Assembly (NCBI GenBank): GCA_029962745.1
Contig: CM057162.1
Span: 10,633,243 to 10,697,242, forward strand
Length of the DNA stretch: 64,000 nucleotides
Direction of reading: 5' to 3'
DNA from: Echinometra lucunter
Lineage: Eukaryota; Echinodermata; Echinoidea; Camarodonta; Echinometridae
The position numbers and the translations under genes were made by a program. Shown here piece after piece: positions 22,354-34,752 of the stretch. Each line of letters begins with the position of its first letter. Position 1 is the stretch's first letter. The notes under the pieces were generated by a model. That model ran no database searches. It was not told the origin of the DNA and was given only the letters and a program-made list of their open reading frames with translations.

Positions 22354-22432
22354 CTGCTTAATTTATGTATGATATAAAAAATACCCCATAAAAACACAGT
22401 CTACAAATTAAAGTCATCAAATCTCTTGAATG

Positions 22433-23216
22433 TATAGACCAATTTCACAACGCAAGAGGACAGCAGACTGTTCGACACAGTTCGACATACTGCGGTGGGC
22501 GTTCCAACTTTTATAGTACACAAGTCAATAGCGCGTTATGTACATTCGTTCGATTTTTTTTCTATTTTAACCAGTATATGCAGATTTATTTCAATATTTG
22601 CAATGAGAAATTATCAGGGAAGTTCGGGTCGCAGCTGTGCGGTGCTCGAATGCCACGAGAATTGGAGAAAGTTTAAAAATTGGAAACTAACTGAGTGCGA
22701 AATTCACTCGCTTTTGACTCATTTGTGTGAGAAGCCGTAGTCCCTACACAGGTTTCCGTAAGCAATGTGAAGGAATTCGTCTCCAGTGGGTAAAAACATC
22801 AACAGAAAGGACTTTGAAGTCAAGAAATATTATCATTATGTTCTTTGGCGTAAAAGTTAATGAGTGAAAACATGACTTTGTAAACAGGGTAAGATTTAGG
22901 GCTCCCGTTTACTACGGCTTCTATGCTGCAATCGAACTTTTACTGACAAAACGAAGTTGAAAAACCATCGAAAGTACAAAAATACATCATACCTTCATCC
23001 GTCAGATATGACCATTGCCTTACCTCATCTACCCATGTATCCATGCTTTATTTTATTGATCTAGAATAAAGTAAATGGAACAATATCGGGGCATATCTCA
23101 TATCTTACATTCATTTTGTACACAGAGCCAATCGCGGTCAGCGCGCTTGCCCACCGCAGCAATGGCGTCGCCGATAGAGGGCCAAATACATAAACCGGGA
23201 GTGAAATTGGTCTATA
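22433..23216 (+). mobile_element. internally deleted transposon with 16-bp TIRs and a THAP relic
   Basis: TATAGACCAATTTCAC (22433-22448) is the exact inverse of 23201-23216. A second inverted pair, CTGCGGTGGGC, lies at 22490-22500 and 23149-23159. Each member is 57 bp from its own end, so the two ends are symmetric over at least 68 bp. A TA flanks or overlaps each end. Between them lies a broken THAP-type zinc finger. P-element-like and Kolobok transposases carry THAP domains, so this is probably a deletion derivative of such a transposon. Confidence 0.75.
22600..22860 (+). pseudogene. THAP-domain relic
   Basis: The frame from 22600 reads RSCAVLECHENWRKFKNWK and continues ...CEIHSLLTHLCEKP before a stop at 22738. 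This is the C-x-C start and W/K-rich core of a THAP finger. In the same frame past the stop come SLHRFP and NINRKDFEVKK, the later conserved HRFP and NRKDF blocks. Stops between them show it is dead. THAP fingers bind DNA through zinc. Confidence 0.65.
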
Positions 23217-23489
23217 AAAAGGAAACACTTGCCTATTTCAAAAGATATGTGGCAGTTTCTTGTACGAGTATAAGTTGATTCAGAATATAAAAAAAAAACA
23301 AGTGCTGCAAACTGCTATTAAAGGGGCAACTTGAGTGCAGATTATTTCTTCTGAAATGACAGTGGTGAGTTTTCATATGACAAACAGAATTTAACTTACA
23401 ACTGAAAGACCCCCCTCCCCGTGATTATTGATAACAATCTTTTGAGATTAAATTTGTGTGTCACCGTCTTCTTTGTTCAGGTTGGAAGA

Positions 23490-23620
23490 GATAATCACAC
23501 ACATGCACACGCACACACTCACGCACACCGTTCACACCACCCAACCCAACACACACACACACACACACCCAAACGCGCATCATTCACACCCAGACGCACA
23601 CATCTTCACATGACTGTACT
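23490..23620. repeat. (CA)n-rich microsatellite
   Basis: CA/ACAC tracts with interruptions. Any ORF here is low complexity. Confidence 0.9.
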
Positions 23621-23929
23621 TGCAAGTACAACTATTGTTTCTCTGTTGCTCTCCTGTCCTGAACAAGGCTCAAAGCTATTAGATTACATCCGAGGACTAC
23701 TGTTCTCAGGAATTTATCATTGTTCATTGCCCTCGCTTAGAGCAATAATACGCCCATCTTCACATGACTGAACTCCGCGCACACACAAACTGTTCATGAA
23801 ACAGTTGTTAGTCTAAACGACATTTCAGTTGTAGACGATAGAGATCATTTCATTTCCACATGATTCGTAACAAAATTTTAAGTCACAGTGATAGGCTCAT
23901 AGCTTTTACTGCAAACCCAAATAATATCT

Positions 23930-24560
23930 GTTGATTATGGAATGGGTTGACATACAAGTCATGTATAATGAAATCAAACTTACACTGCATATTAAAGACT
24001 ACAAAGGAAAGACTTCGGTTTACAATTTTGAAGAAAACATATTATATCAGTAACGAAATATAGAAGAACATAACGCAAACAACTTTACTGTATGCCAACA
24101 CTTTGCCAACGAGAGCAAAATGTGAGTTTGTACATGTATTTTTCACTGAATGTGTTGCCATCAGGTTTTCCCTTTTCGATTACAGTTTCATGGTCTACAA
24201 ATCCTGCTTAATGAAACTTAATTTCAGCATACAATTTTCTTAGCAGAACACATGTTGAATAAAAATGGAAACATACAATGCATGCAAACGACTACAAAGG
24301 ATTACAATTTTGTAGAAAAATATATCATATCACAAATATCAGTAATGAGCATGTGGAAGGACATCATGCGAATCATCCTAACCGTATGCACACGATAATT
24401 GAGCATTATAAGAGTTGTACATAGATTTTTCCAGTGACTACAATGTTATACATGAAGTTTTCATCACAGGATAATTTTCTAACAGTTTTATGATCTCATT
24501 CTGCATAATAAAACCCAATTTCAAAGTACGATTTCCTTACCACAGCATAAAGCTTCAGCA
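23930..24560. repeat. diverged tandem repeat, about 275-bp unit
   Basis: Phrases such as ACTACAAAGGA...ACAATTTTG, ATATCAGTAA and ACAGTTT(C/T)ATG(G/A)TCT recur at similar spacing near 23985, 24260 and 24480. Divergence is high. Confidence 0.5.
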
Positions 24561-25680
24561 ACATTTTCTTCTTGATTATCCTGTATAGATTGTTAAATTT
24601 ACAATATGCTGCGAGGCTATTTTGTTTGCAACAATAGTGAATGATATATTATACAGAAGAGAAAATAGTGATTATATGAACATTTAAATTTTAAAAACTA
24701 GACAAGTGAACTGTTTGAAAACAAACTTGCGACTGAAAAAGCCGTTAAAATCCAGGCATACATAAATCTGTGGTTGTTCATACATTATATACATTTACAT
24801 GTACTCTCGATGACATCCACATTTTGTTAAAGATGAATCATATAAAATCATTTCATTTATTCAACCGTATTCAGATCATAGGACTGTATCACTCATGGAG
24901 GAAGAATGTCCTTTAACAAGCAAGTTCTTATTCTCATTTTTACTCTATTAAGTTCAATTGGCTCCATGCATAGTGACTGATATTTTAAGAAAATTTATGA
25001 ATGGTTGGAAAAGGTTCACATTCACTAGTTATGTAATGTTCAAATAACCATGGCATCCCATTTCTTATCAAACAATATATCTTCAAAAATATTCATCTCT
25101 AGTACTTTCATCTATTTGAATGGAACATTGTCATCATACAAAGAGATAGTATACCGTTAGGGCTAATACTCTCATTTTTATACTTAAAAAAGTCTCTGAA
25201 ATTATCATATTGTCTCATTCTTGATAATCATTTGTAGCTGTAATTTGCAATGTATGTACAAGCGTTTAACGTGAAATTTTTCAAAAATGACATATCGAAC
25301 AAGTTTGAATCTAAAACTTGTGATGTAAAAAGAAATATCGTTTAGTTAGAAGGTTGTCGCAAGTCATTTGATAGCAGACACTACAAAAATAGAAAAAGAA
25401 TCATGGCAAAGTTCATAAAGTAAATATGGCAACTTGGTCTTTACAGAAACAACAGCACACTGGTAGTTGTGTTAGTACCTCTCAATGTATTACAATGTAT
25501 TGAAATGTGTAACTAATCCTACATTCAAATAACATTTTATGTTCCAACATGAATGAAAATGCAATATTCTTCAATATTATTCACCTTAGTGTTTGTCAAA
25601 GAAAAGCATTTCAGCGATATAACAGACTAAAAGGTCAATTAGCATATTAAATTTTTAAAAATCGATTCTAATAATAAAAA
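24560..25680. other. AT-rich intergenic, nothing recognised
   Basis: No ORF over 60 codons of interest, no repeat and no RNA signature. Confidence 0.5.
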
Positions 25681-25704
25681 AGTGACAACATGACGTCATA
25701 TGTA

Positions 25705-28700
25705 TAATATAATAATAATAATAATATAATGCACTTGTATTGCGCCATCAATCTAGTAATACTATTCCGAGGCGCATGAATAGTCAAGAATGAAAAGAAT
25801 AAAAGTAAATAGAGTAAGAAACTACATAATTGTGTTGAATTACATTCCACTGTACGCTTTAGCAAAGAGGACCGTTTTCAGATTTGACATAAAGGAATCA
25901 AAGGAATCAATTGAACGGATATCGGCTGGTAACTGGGTCGAAAGAAATGGAGCAGCAGCAGTAAAGGCACGATTACCAAAGGATGACTTTGTTCTTCCAG
26001 CAGCAAAAACATTCTTGCTAGAAGAACGCAAACAACGTGTTGGTACATATTCGGAAATGAGATCTACAAGATATGAAGGAGCACGACCATGTAAAGCTTT
26101 CCAAGTAAGGAGCAAAATTTTGTACTCTATACGATCCCTGACTGGCAGCCAATGTAACTCTTTCAAGATTGGTGAAATATGGTCCCTTTTACATGTCCTA
26201 GACACTACTCTTGCAGCAGAGTTTTGTGCTCTTTGTAACTTAGCTATTTGAGAAGATGACACATTGTACAAAAGGGGATTACAATAATCAAGGCGTGAAA
26301 TGACAAACGCATGAATGACAGTGGCAAGTGTTTTATCTGACAAGATCTTCCTAATGTTACTAATGCTACGTAGATGGAAATACATTGATTGGCATGTTTT
26401 TTGTACAAAGTCAATCATTGTCATATTACTATCGAATAACTCCTAGATTACGTGCACTGTTTGTAGGCATTACATCTAAATCACCAATGCGAAGTGAATG
26501 GTGCTGCAATTATACTTTCAGATACTCAGATGAAATAATTAGAAATTCACTCTTAGCATCATTAAGCTTAAGTTTGTTTGAACACATCCATGCCTTCATC
26601 TCAGCAATACATGTTTCTAGCTTCTGATGTCTACTATTAACACTTTCAGGGTCCAAAAGATTAAAGGGTACATATAGCTGCGTATCGTCTGCATATATGT
26701 GGACATGGACGTCACGTGATCGGGTAATCTCTGCAAGAGGTCTGGATTAAATACTCTAAAGGGACGGACCCAAAACTTGACCCTTGTGGCACTCCGTAAG
26801 AAAGTTCTGCTTCTGTTGAAATGGAGTCATTGATCTTCACAGCCTGTGATCCATTGCTCATGTTGGAGCAAAACCACGATAGGGCACATCCTCTAATTCC
26901 GACAGCTGAAAGTCGATATTGTAGTATGTCCTGATCGACAGTGTCGAACGCTGATGATATGTCAAGAAGCACCAGGAATACAGCCTGTTTGGCGTCAAGA
27001 GCTTGCAGGATGTCATTATGAACCTTAAGAAGAGCAGACTCAGTTCCATGGTGTTTTTTGTAGGCTGATTGTAAAGGTTCATGGAGATTGCGATCTTCAA
27101 GATGGTCATGAAGACGTACTGCTACAACCCTCTCTAGCACTTTTGAAAGAAATTTCAAATAAGATACGGGGGGATAGTTGTTTAGGTCCTCGGTATCCAA
27201 ATTTGACTTTTTTCAGCAGAGGCCGCACAATAGCACTTTTGAATGAGTCCGGGAACACACCATGCAGAAGAGATTCATTTACAATTTTAGTAATGCATGG
27301 CAGCAAACATTTGATGTGCTCTTTAGGTTCCAGGTTGGCAGAGGATCATCAGATGAAGAGGACGATGGTGACTGCATTATGACTCTTAGCACTTCATCTT
27401 CAGTTGATGGATCAAAAGAGTGCAATGTAGGTACATCTGCATCATTAGAAGAAGACATCTCATGTATGGATACTGATGAAGCTGCAGAAGCTAAGGAGTT
27501 CATTTCCTCTCGAATCTTCACAATCTTTGAAACAAAGTAGTCCACGAACTCTTCTGCAAGCTTGAGATAAGTGTCATGAGCTGGGAACTTGGGCTGACAC
27601 CGACGATGAAGGAGTCTATTAATGACTCGATACAGTTCTGTGGAGTCTCTTTCACAACTTGAAATCTGGTTCTCATAATATGATGACTTAGATTATTTGA
27701 TCATATTCCAGACAAGATCCCTTTGGGAAATAAATTGTTGTATGTCGATTTCAAGCTTTGATTTACGCCATCTCCGCTCAATTCTCCTCCGGAGTTCTTG
27801 GCTTCTGCGATGTCCTCCGTATACCATCTATTGAAAGGTCTAATGGTAATGTTGCATTTCTTTAGCGGAGCATGCTTCTCCAGAATGTGAGAAAGTGTTC
27901 GCTCATACTGCTTAATCAGCTGGTCAAACTCTGACTCTGGATTAGTGATTAAGTCTGATGTTTTAAGATCTGCAGCAAAATCATCATGGTTGATGGACTT
28001 CAACTATCGATACGAGATAGTCCGTCTCTTCGGGGCTGGTTTCGTAATGTTCAGAACACAGTGTAATGCAGCATGGTCACTGAGAAAAGATGACACCTCA
28101 ACAGATTTGATGAGATTATCACAGGAACGAGTAATCACATAGTCCAAAATATGACCCTTCACATGAGTCTCATCCTGCACAAATTGGACTAGACCAAACT
28201 AGTCAAGAATATCTCTCAATTTTAGTGTCTCCGCATTGGTAGAATTATCCCAGTGCACCTTGAAATCGCCGACAATCAAAAGAACAAAAACTTTGATCGG
28301 AGTGGAAGTCCCAGGAAACTGGATATCGCAACAGACGCTCTCAAAACTCGAAGCACTGAAGGTTGACGTAACACCTCTCTTGATTGATGATCGATGAAGA
28401 ATGTCAATACCACCACCCAGACGGTTAGGACGAGGAAGATGATAGAAAGTGAAGCCAGCTAATGTCAGGTCACCAATCACCTTCCTGTGCTTTCCTGAAT
28501 CAGAAAGCCAGGGATACAATGTCAAAATGATGTTGAATAAAATGATCAACCAGAATGTCTGTTTTATTACAGAGATTGGGTATTGATCACACATATCTTG
28601 GCACTGTTTTTGTCACATGCAACAATTGATTTATCAGAAGACCTTGAGGATTTGCTTGTGGTGTCATAACGATGAGGAGAAATCTTTGATGAAGAACATT

Positions 28701-29100
28701 TTTGCTTTCCTTTTCCTGCCCTTTTACCTCTGTGAATTGGTCGTTTGTGAATGCCCAGTGATTTGATGTTCTGCCACACTTCATCCTGTAGTAGACATGC
28801 CTGGTATGTAGCAATTTGTTTCTGTCATATATCTTACGGTCCACTATGGATACATGATCTTGACGAGCGGAATGACAGTGCTCACCAGATTCAAACTCAG
28901 GCCTGCTTGGTGAATGTCACCCGATAAGAGAAGTCGTAGTTGGAAAGTCGAAGTTGTGTTTGCATAATAGGCGATACGATTTCCAACAAACGTTGAAAGC
29001 TTCCAATGGAGTTGTACATTGCAGCCATAGTTCTTGGGCTTCAGAACATGGGGACTGGTCAATGACTTCAACTCATTCCATCCTACTGCAGACACAATAA
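25705..29100 (-). mobile_element. decayed LINE (CR1/L2-like) on the minus strand
   Basis: The 3' end is at the left, with an (AAT)n tail at about 25707-25728 followed by AATGCACTTGTATTGCGCC. The coding order on the minus strand is endonuclease (about 28600-28200), linker (28003-27280), RT (27306-26440) and C-terminal domain (26424-25840). Frameshifts and stops in most segments show an old copy. The 5' limit is unclear; weak ORFs continue to about 29150. Confidence 0.8.
25840..28594 (-). pseudogene. LINE endonuclease-reverse transcriptase, multiple frameshifts
   Basis: Recognisable pieces: an endonuclease with FVLLIVGDFKVHW (GDFN-like) and NRLGGGIDILHRS at 28594-28199; RT blocks SLLHGVFPDSFKSAIVRPLL, YPPVSYLKFLSKVLERVVA, LLDISSAFDTVDQDIL and YGVPQGS at 27306-26712; and a C-terminal region RLDYCNPLLYNVSSSQIAKL ... 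LKELHWLPVRDRIEYK ... APSYLVDLI at 26424-25840. The Y-x-D-D segment is lost or scrambled near 26700-26440. The block order matches CR1/L2-type elements. Confidence 0.85.
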
Positions 29101-29616
29101 GAACAATAAGCAGTGGATTGATGGACTTCATTGTTAAGATCATGTCCATTCAGGTAGACAATAGTACGCCTGGATGAGTGCACATCAAAGGCCAAGAAGG
29201 GTACATGGAAGACATGCATGTAGTGTGGGGTGAGTGTATGAAGAAAGATTGGTAAAACTCCTTCAACTTCAATCTCCAAAAATAGTACCAAAAAAGGCTC
29301 AAAAAATGGTCTAGTGTGATCCAGACTATATAAGCAAAAGGTTGGTGTATTACAAGTGGTATGCCGAAGCAAAAATAGAGCAACAACAACACAAACTTGC
29401 AGAGCACAAGAAGAGAGGGACTGCCTGTCAGGCGCTCACACTCACCAGGAACATGATACAACACTACATGAATGCATGCTACAGCATATTAAACAAACCG
29501 ATAGTGAAATACGTGAAAATATTTTCATCTCAACCATTAAATTATAAAGTATTATCACATGATCTTAATAATCATGTAAGTGCATGTTCGTTATAAGAAA
29601 AAAGATCATTGATCAA

Positions 29617-30428
29617 CAGAGGCGTCGATCCTGGGGGGGGGGGGGGAGGCAAGGGGGGGGGCAGTTGAACCCCCCCCCCTTCTCAAGAAAATTTCGGGGG
29701 GGCAAAGATATCATTTTGCCCCCCCCCCCAATAATTTCCGAACCAGAAAAAAAAAACGAAAAAAGGAAGAGAGAAAGAGAAAAGACCGGAAAAGGAAGGA
29801 GAGAAGTGAAATGAAAGTGGAAAACAAGAGAGAAAAAAAAAGAAAGAAAATGGGACACTGGGAAGCGCTCGCTCGCTTCGCTCGCTCGCATTTAAGTTTC
29901 TGTACTAATTAATGCCGATGATAATTACTATTCTTATGAAAGGAAATCGATTTTTATCTCGTGTTTCTATCTAATGTTATACTATTCTCTACTCATAGGA
30001 AGTAATATGACCAAACAAGATATCACTCCAAGAAATCGAGCGGCCACTTAACCTAAAAATAGTTACACTTTCAGGATATAACGGCCTAGATTAAAAAAAA
30101 AACATTTTTCGTTAGCTCGCTCACTACTCTCGCTGGTAAGAGCTAGATACAAGATGATTTCGGGCAGCAAGTAGCAGCGAGATTCCACAATATCATTATA
30201 TTTGGGCAGCAAGGTAGTTGATAAATTTTGGGGGACGAATCCATATAATTTTGCCGGGATCGGTCGTTGACTTTACTCGCTATGGTAGAAAGAGATTGGA
30301 TTCGGACTGCAAGCGAAGTAGGTAAAACAGTGTCATATTCCGCATTACAGGTGATCGGATGTATTATTAAGATATAACACAGGCATGACAGGTTTATAGT
30401 GTATTCTGATAATAACATTAATAATAAT

Positions 30429-30472
<44 letters not shown>

Positions 30473-31059
30473 TAATAATCCGTTCTTGTATAGCGCATAC
30501 ACATTATCATCACATTAATATATATTATGACGAAATAACTTCTATCATATGGAAAAGGGTATATTTTGATTCGCTGCGCTCGCTCGTTTGATGTTAATGG
30601 TTTTGAAAAACAAACGAATTCAGTAAGTGAGATGAGACCGAATAGATAATGTAGATGTTTCATGCGCTCACAGTGTAATTTGCCGAAGGGGTTACTACTT
30701 CTACCATCAAAAACACTGTGTGCTTCGTCGCTCGCTTCGCTCGCTCATAAGATTAAAAAAACAGAGTGGTGGGGGGGAGGCAGCAACAATGGACCAGCGA
30801 TGTGACAAAATAGAGTTCATATTTGACAGCGAGGTAACCGTATATATTAGGTATCATATATGCTTACAGTGTATTTTGATTACTAAACACCTCTCTCATA
30901 ACAAGAAATTTGTTATTTTTTGCTCGCTCGCTTATCTCGCTCGCAAAATTAAAAAAAGCTGGATGGTTCACAATCTAGCAAGATGCGTATTTTCCCAAAA
31001 TGAAAATGCTACACGTTGATATATCAGCGTATATATATATACACACACACACACACCCT

Positions 31060-31114
<55 letters not shown>

Positions 31115-31200
31115 GTATATATCAGTGACCGTGGGTTCATCTCCGCTTGGTCGTCATGCCCCCCCCCCCCCCCCATCCGAAAAATGGATCGACGCCTCTG
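29617..31200. mobile_element. hAT-type non-autonomous element, 1,584 bp, TSD TTGATCAA
   Basis: Termini are CAGAGGCGTCGATCC (29617-29631) and its exact inverse (31186-31200). They are flanked by TTGATCAA at 29609-29616 and 31201-31208. Because the target duplication is itself a palindrome, the inverted repeat looks 8 bp longer than it is. Subterminal poly-G and poly-C runs mirror each other. The interior has an (AAT)n tract (30419-30475), CA/TA tracts (31029-31110) and several GCTCGCTTCGCTCGCTC words, but no transposase. Confidence 0.85.
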
Positions 31201-31620
31201 TTGATCAATAACGTGGTAATTGACGTAGAATAAAGAAAACAGAAAAAATAAAGAGAAAAACGGCATATATGAATGGTTTTCATTCAAATTTGATATTAAT
31301 TCACAGGATGGTGATCTCTGAAATCCTGGTTTTCAATAGTTAGCGATATCAAAAAAGGTTTAAGAGTAAATGTTTTACCGATAAAGCAGCAAAATTCCAA
31401 AGAAGTGCATCGTTAAACAATGGCCGTGTAAATTGAGGATTTTCGATAGACTACACAGACAAATATGATTTCAATGGCAAGTTGCAAGTACTGTTATGAG
31501 CTACTGAAATCCTTGCACAGGTTTGGCTAAGAGCAAATTTATCATAGAGATGTAGCAGTTGTTACTGATAAAAGGTTTTATGAACCGGATCCCTCGACTG
31601 ACAGAGGCAATGTAGATTAG

Positions 31621-31691
31621 TGTCTTGGTGGGATTTGAACCGCCAACTTGTAATCTACAGTCTTGCGACATATCCACTAGACCACGACACC
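31621..31691 (-). repeat. tRNA-like sequence (SINE head)
   Basis: On the minus strand GGTGTCGTGGTCTAGTGGATA (A box) is followed by GGCGGTTCAAATCCCACC (B box, T arm). The acceptor pairs only partly (TGTC/GACA). A tRNA-derived repeat is more likely than a gene. Confidence 0.55.
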
Positions 31692-31740
31692 TCTACAAAA
31701 TTTGATACATAGGCTTTCTTAAGTAAACCTAAACTTATCA

Positions 31741-31999
31741 CTATGAACATGACGGACAAAGAAAGCGGACAAAATAAATAACCCCTCATTCTACCCTTCA
31801 CAATGGTTCTGGTAGTCAAAAGAACATCCCTTCACTGCTATTGTCTAAAATATGTGGAACAGGTGTCACATGCATATGCACCTGGAACTACATGATTAAA
31901 CATAATAGCAGTGAAGGGATGTTCTTTTGACTACCAGAACCATTGTGAAGGGTAGAGGTTGTTTATTTTGTCCGCTTTCTTTGTCCGACATGTTCATAG
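31741..31999. mobile_element. palindromic MITE with ~100-bp arms
   Basis: The arms 31741-31843 and 31902-31999 are inverse copies. For example, CTATGAACATG pairs with CATGTTCATAG, and TCAAAAGAACATCCCTTCAC with its complement. The 58-bp loop has its own small hairpin (CAGGTG...CACCTG). Transcripts would fold into a near-perfect double strand. Confidence 0.85.
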
Positions 32000-32443
32000 T
32001 GTATTCCTCTGTATTGAAGCAAAAGGATATTTTGGTCTGATAACACCAAACACCAGGCCTGGGCTGTCGGCATGTAAATATTTACAACAAAGTAAAGAGA
32101 GCAGGCATGATGCTGAATTGAAAGGCACGTACATCCCTTATGGAACAATCACAGCTTTAGCACAGAGGTAAACACACTGTGGTAACACTGTATTCTCACC
32201 ACACTGTGTAAACTCTGTGAAATTGGGACGTGTGGTAAATATGTGATTTCACCACACTGTGGTGGTACCAGAGGCACTAATGTGGTAATGCCTTAATAAT
32301 GCTTAATGGAAAGACACGTACAGGCGTAAGCAGTTTTGAAATATAGTGCAAATTCCTAAAATGTCTGCATTAGCTACACCAAGAATACTGTTAGCATATC
32401 AAATTTAGCCGGTTTACAGTCTTTCAGAATGTAAAATTTAGGA

Positions 32444-32511
32444 GGCGCTGTAGCTCAGTGGTAGAGCAGTAGTGTCGTAACTGAGAGTACCCGGGTTTGA
32501 AACGAATGCCC
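32444..32511 (+). repeat. tRNA-like sequence
   Basis: TAGCTCAGTGGTAGAGCAG is a clean A box/D arm, and CCCGGGTTTGAAACG approximates a T arm. A CGT lies in the anticodon position, but the anticodon and acceptor stems are poor. A pseudogene or SINE head is likely. Confidence 0.5.
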
Positions 32512-32719
32512 TTTAGTACCAAGTTATTCGTCGGTCCCCTGGTTGCTTACTAACAAGCATATAATGCTTTCTTAGCAGTCGGTAAGATAACTATTAATAA
32601 CCATTAGATATGATCTTATGCATTCCTACCGCAACAGGAGCACCTAAATATAAAATCTGATGAGATATTGTAAGTCATGTCAACATGAAAGCAACAGCTA
32701 CTATTTCTTTTTCATGTTT

Positions 32720-32994
32720 TTACAAATATTTCAGCAAATCTTTGAGTTCCACCTCAAGAATTTTCCTAAGGTCCTCCAGACTTCCCCCGGTTCTGGTCGT
32801 CCAAATGGCCAGACATTCCCTTATAGCTCTACGATAATCTGCTTGGTTCTTCTTGAGGATGGTCTCCGACTCGGTGTAGAAAATACCAAGCCCATTACAC
32901 AGCTCTGTGTACTCTCTGGGGGGCATGTGTTTGGCTAGGTTTTCCAGTTTCCCTTCTGTTTCAAGGTCACTCCTGTATTGAGATAAGTTGCAAC
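32720..32994 (-). CDS. terminal exon with a death domain (partial gene)
   Basis: This is an open exon of 275 nt ending in TAA at 32720, with a good acceptor (TTTCAG) before 32994. It encodes about 91 residues, all helical. LENLAKHMPPREYTELCNGL is followed by GIFYTESETIL, YRRAIRECLAIWTTRTGG and SLEDLRKILE. The helix pattern and the tryptophan before T-G match the later helices of a death domain. The upstream exon must end in phase 1. I did not find it; it may lie beyond the palindrome or in the 37.5-kb gap. Death domains bind each other in apoptosis and innate-immune adaptors. The fold call is by eye. Confidence 0.55.
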
Positions 32995-33276
32995 CTGAAA
33001 GTTAAGACACCCTTTTCCTGTCCCTCGTAATGAATCACTTTTAATGTATGTAAATAATGATACAGTAATATAGTAATTCCAAAAACCCTGTTTTACTGTC
33101 CGAGTACAAGCACAGAAGCGCACGGACAAAATCCTCCTGTGCTGATGGTATCTTCCTTACTCATGTACCCTCTAGTTTCTTTATAATGAAGATTACTAGC
33201 AGCTTCTCTTTCAAATCCTTTATATAAAACATACTAAATGAAGGCATGTATCCATATTTCCATTCGCCTACGCAGG

Positions 33277-33281
<5 letters not shown>

Positions 33282-33314
<33 letters not shown>
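33282..33314. repeat. (TA)n microsatellite at the edge of the palindrome
   Basis: A TA tract abuts the left end of the large palindrome, and a shorter TATATA tract lies at its right end. It is probably the insertion target. Confidence 0.9.
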
Positions 33315-33316
<2 letters not shown>

Positions 33317-34095
33317 GTGTGTCTCAAAAAAAACGTAACACTTTTGAAATGGTTGCCAAATTGAGCATATGTAATTTTATGAAGAAATGTCGATATGTAT
33401 AGAAAGCTGAAGGACCAACCTTTCATATGATATGAAAAATTGGAAAAGAAATCATGCTTCGATGAACAGTGTTCACTTAAGTTAGAGGTATGAAAATGTG
33501 CCTGCGCAGGATTTTTCCTTCCAATTTTGGACAGGTAAGTTACTTGTAGCTTATAAAATAGGGTCGATATGAGATATTCATGATCGATGGATCAACAGGA
33601 TATTTTGAATACCTTGAATACCATTCCTTTTTCTCTGTTATTTATCAATCCCGAAACACCACCGCCCACCCCTCCCCCCCCCCCCCACACACACACACAC
33701 GCACACACACTTCCACTCCCATCTTATTGTATCATTGATCTGGTAGATGTGAACGGGATTAAGGATGAATGAGAATTGGCTAAATTGAAATATTCCAAAT
33801 CATAATTAACATTACACAACCCACTGTCCTCCCCCTCCCACACACACACACACACACACACACATATAACCTTCTTCCTATCCTCTCACCTACTCCTTCC
33901 TTTTTTATCACTTTTCTTCTGAAAGTTTGGTGGATCATTTTTTTTCAATTAATAATCAAATTATTAACCAGTCACTCATTTTGATCAATGAAATCAATCG
34001 ATAAATCACTGAAACATTAATTCCATCAAGCAATTGCTCAAACCAATTATCACACGCACACAAACCACACACACACACGCACGTACACGCACACC

Positions 34096-34127
<32 letters not shown>

Positions 34128-34752
34128 TTAGGGCAGACATGACAAAAACAAGTTTAAAACCTGAATAAACTGTGATTGATGATCCACCAAATTTACGGAA
34201 GAAAACAGATAAAGAAAAGGCAAGGGGTAGGTGATGGGATGGGAAAAGGTTGTGGGGGAGGAGAGTGGGTTGCATGTCGATTATGATTTTGAATATTTCA
34301 ATTAAACATTTTCCAATTCTTCCTTCATCCTGTTCACATCTACCAGATCAATGATACATTAAGATGGGAGTGGAAGTTGGTGTGTGTGTGTGTGTGTGCG
34401 TGTGGCATGGGTGGTGTTTGGGGATTGATAAATGACAGAGAGAAAGGACTGGTATTCAAAACATCCTTTTAACTCTTAATCCATCGATCATGAATAATAT
34501 CTCATATCAAATTTATTTTGTATGCTATACCTGTCCAAAATTGGAAGGAAAAATCCTGCGCAGGCCCATTTTCATACCTCTAACTTAAGTGAACCCTGTT
34601 CATCGAAGCATGATTTTTTTTTCATTTTTTTCATCTCATATGAAAGGTTGGTCCTTTAGCTTTCCATACATATTGACATTTTTGCATGAAATAATATATG
34701 CTCAATTTGGCAACCATTTCAAAAGTGTTACGTTTTTTTTTGAGACACACGG
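33315..34752. mobile_element. 1.44-kb palindromic TA-flanked element
   Basis: It starts CCGTGTGTCTCAAAAAAAACG and ends with the inverse (34732-34752), with TA on both sides as in mariner/Tc1-type elements. The inverted arms run about 640 bp each, almost the whole element. Matching words include CCAAATTGAGCATAT, GGACCAACCTTTCATATGA, CCTGCGCAGGATTTTTCC, GATCGATGGATCAA and GGTAGATGTGAACGGGAT. CA/TG microsatellites sit at mirrored places. No transposase ORF was found. Confidence 0.85.

Noticed and set aside
29613..29891. Gly- or Pro-rich ORFs around the G/C runs
   Set aside because: They arise from homopolymers in a MITE.
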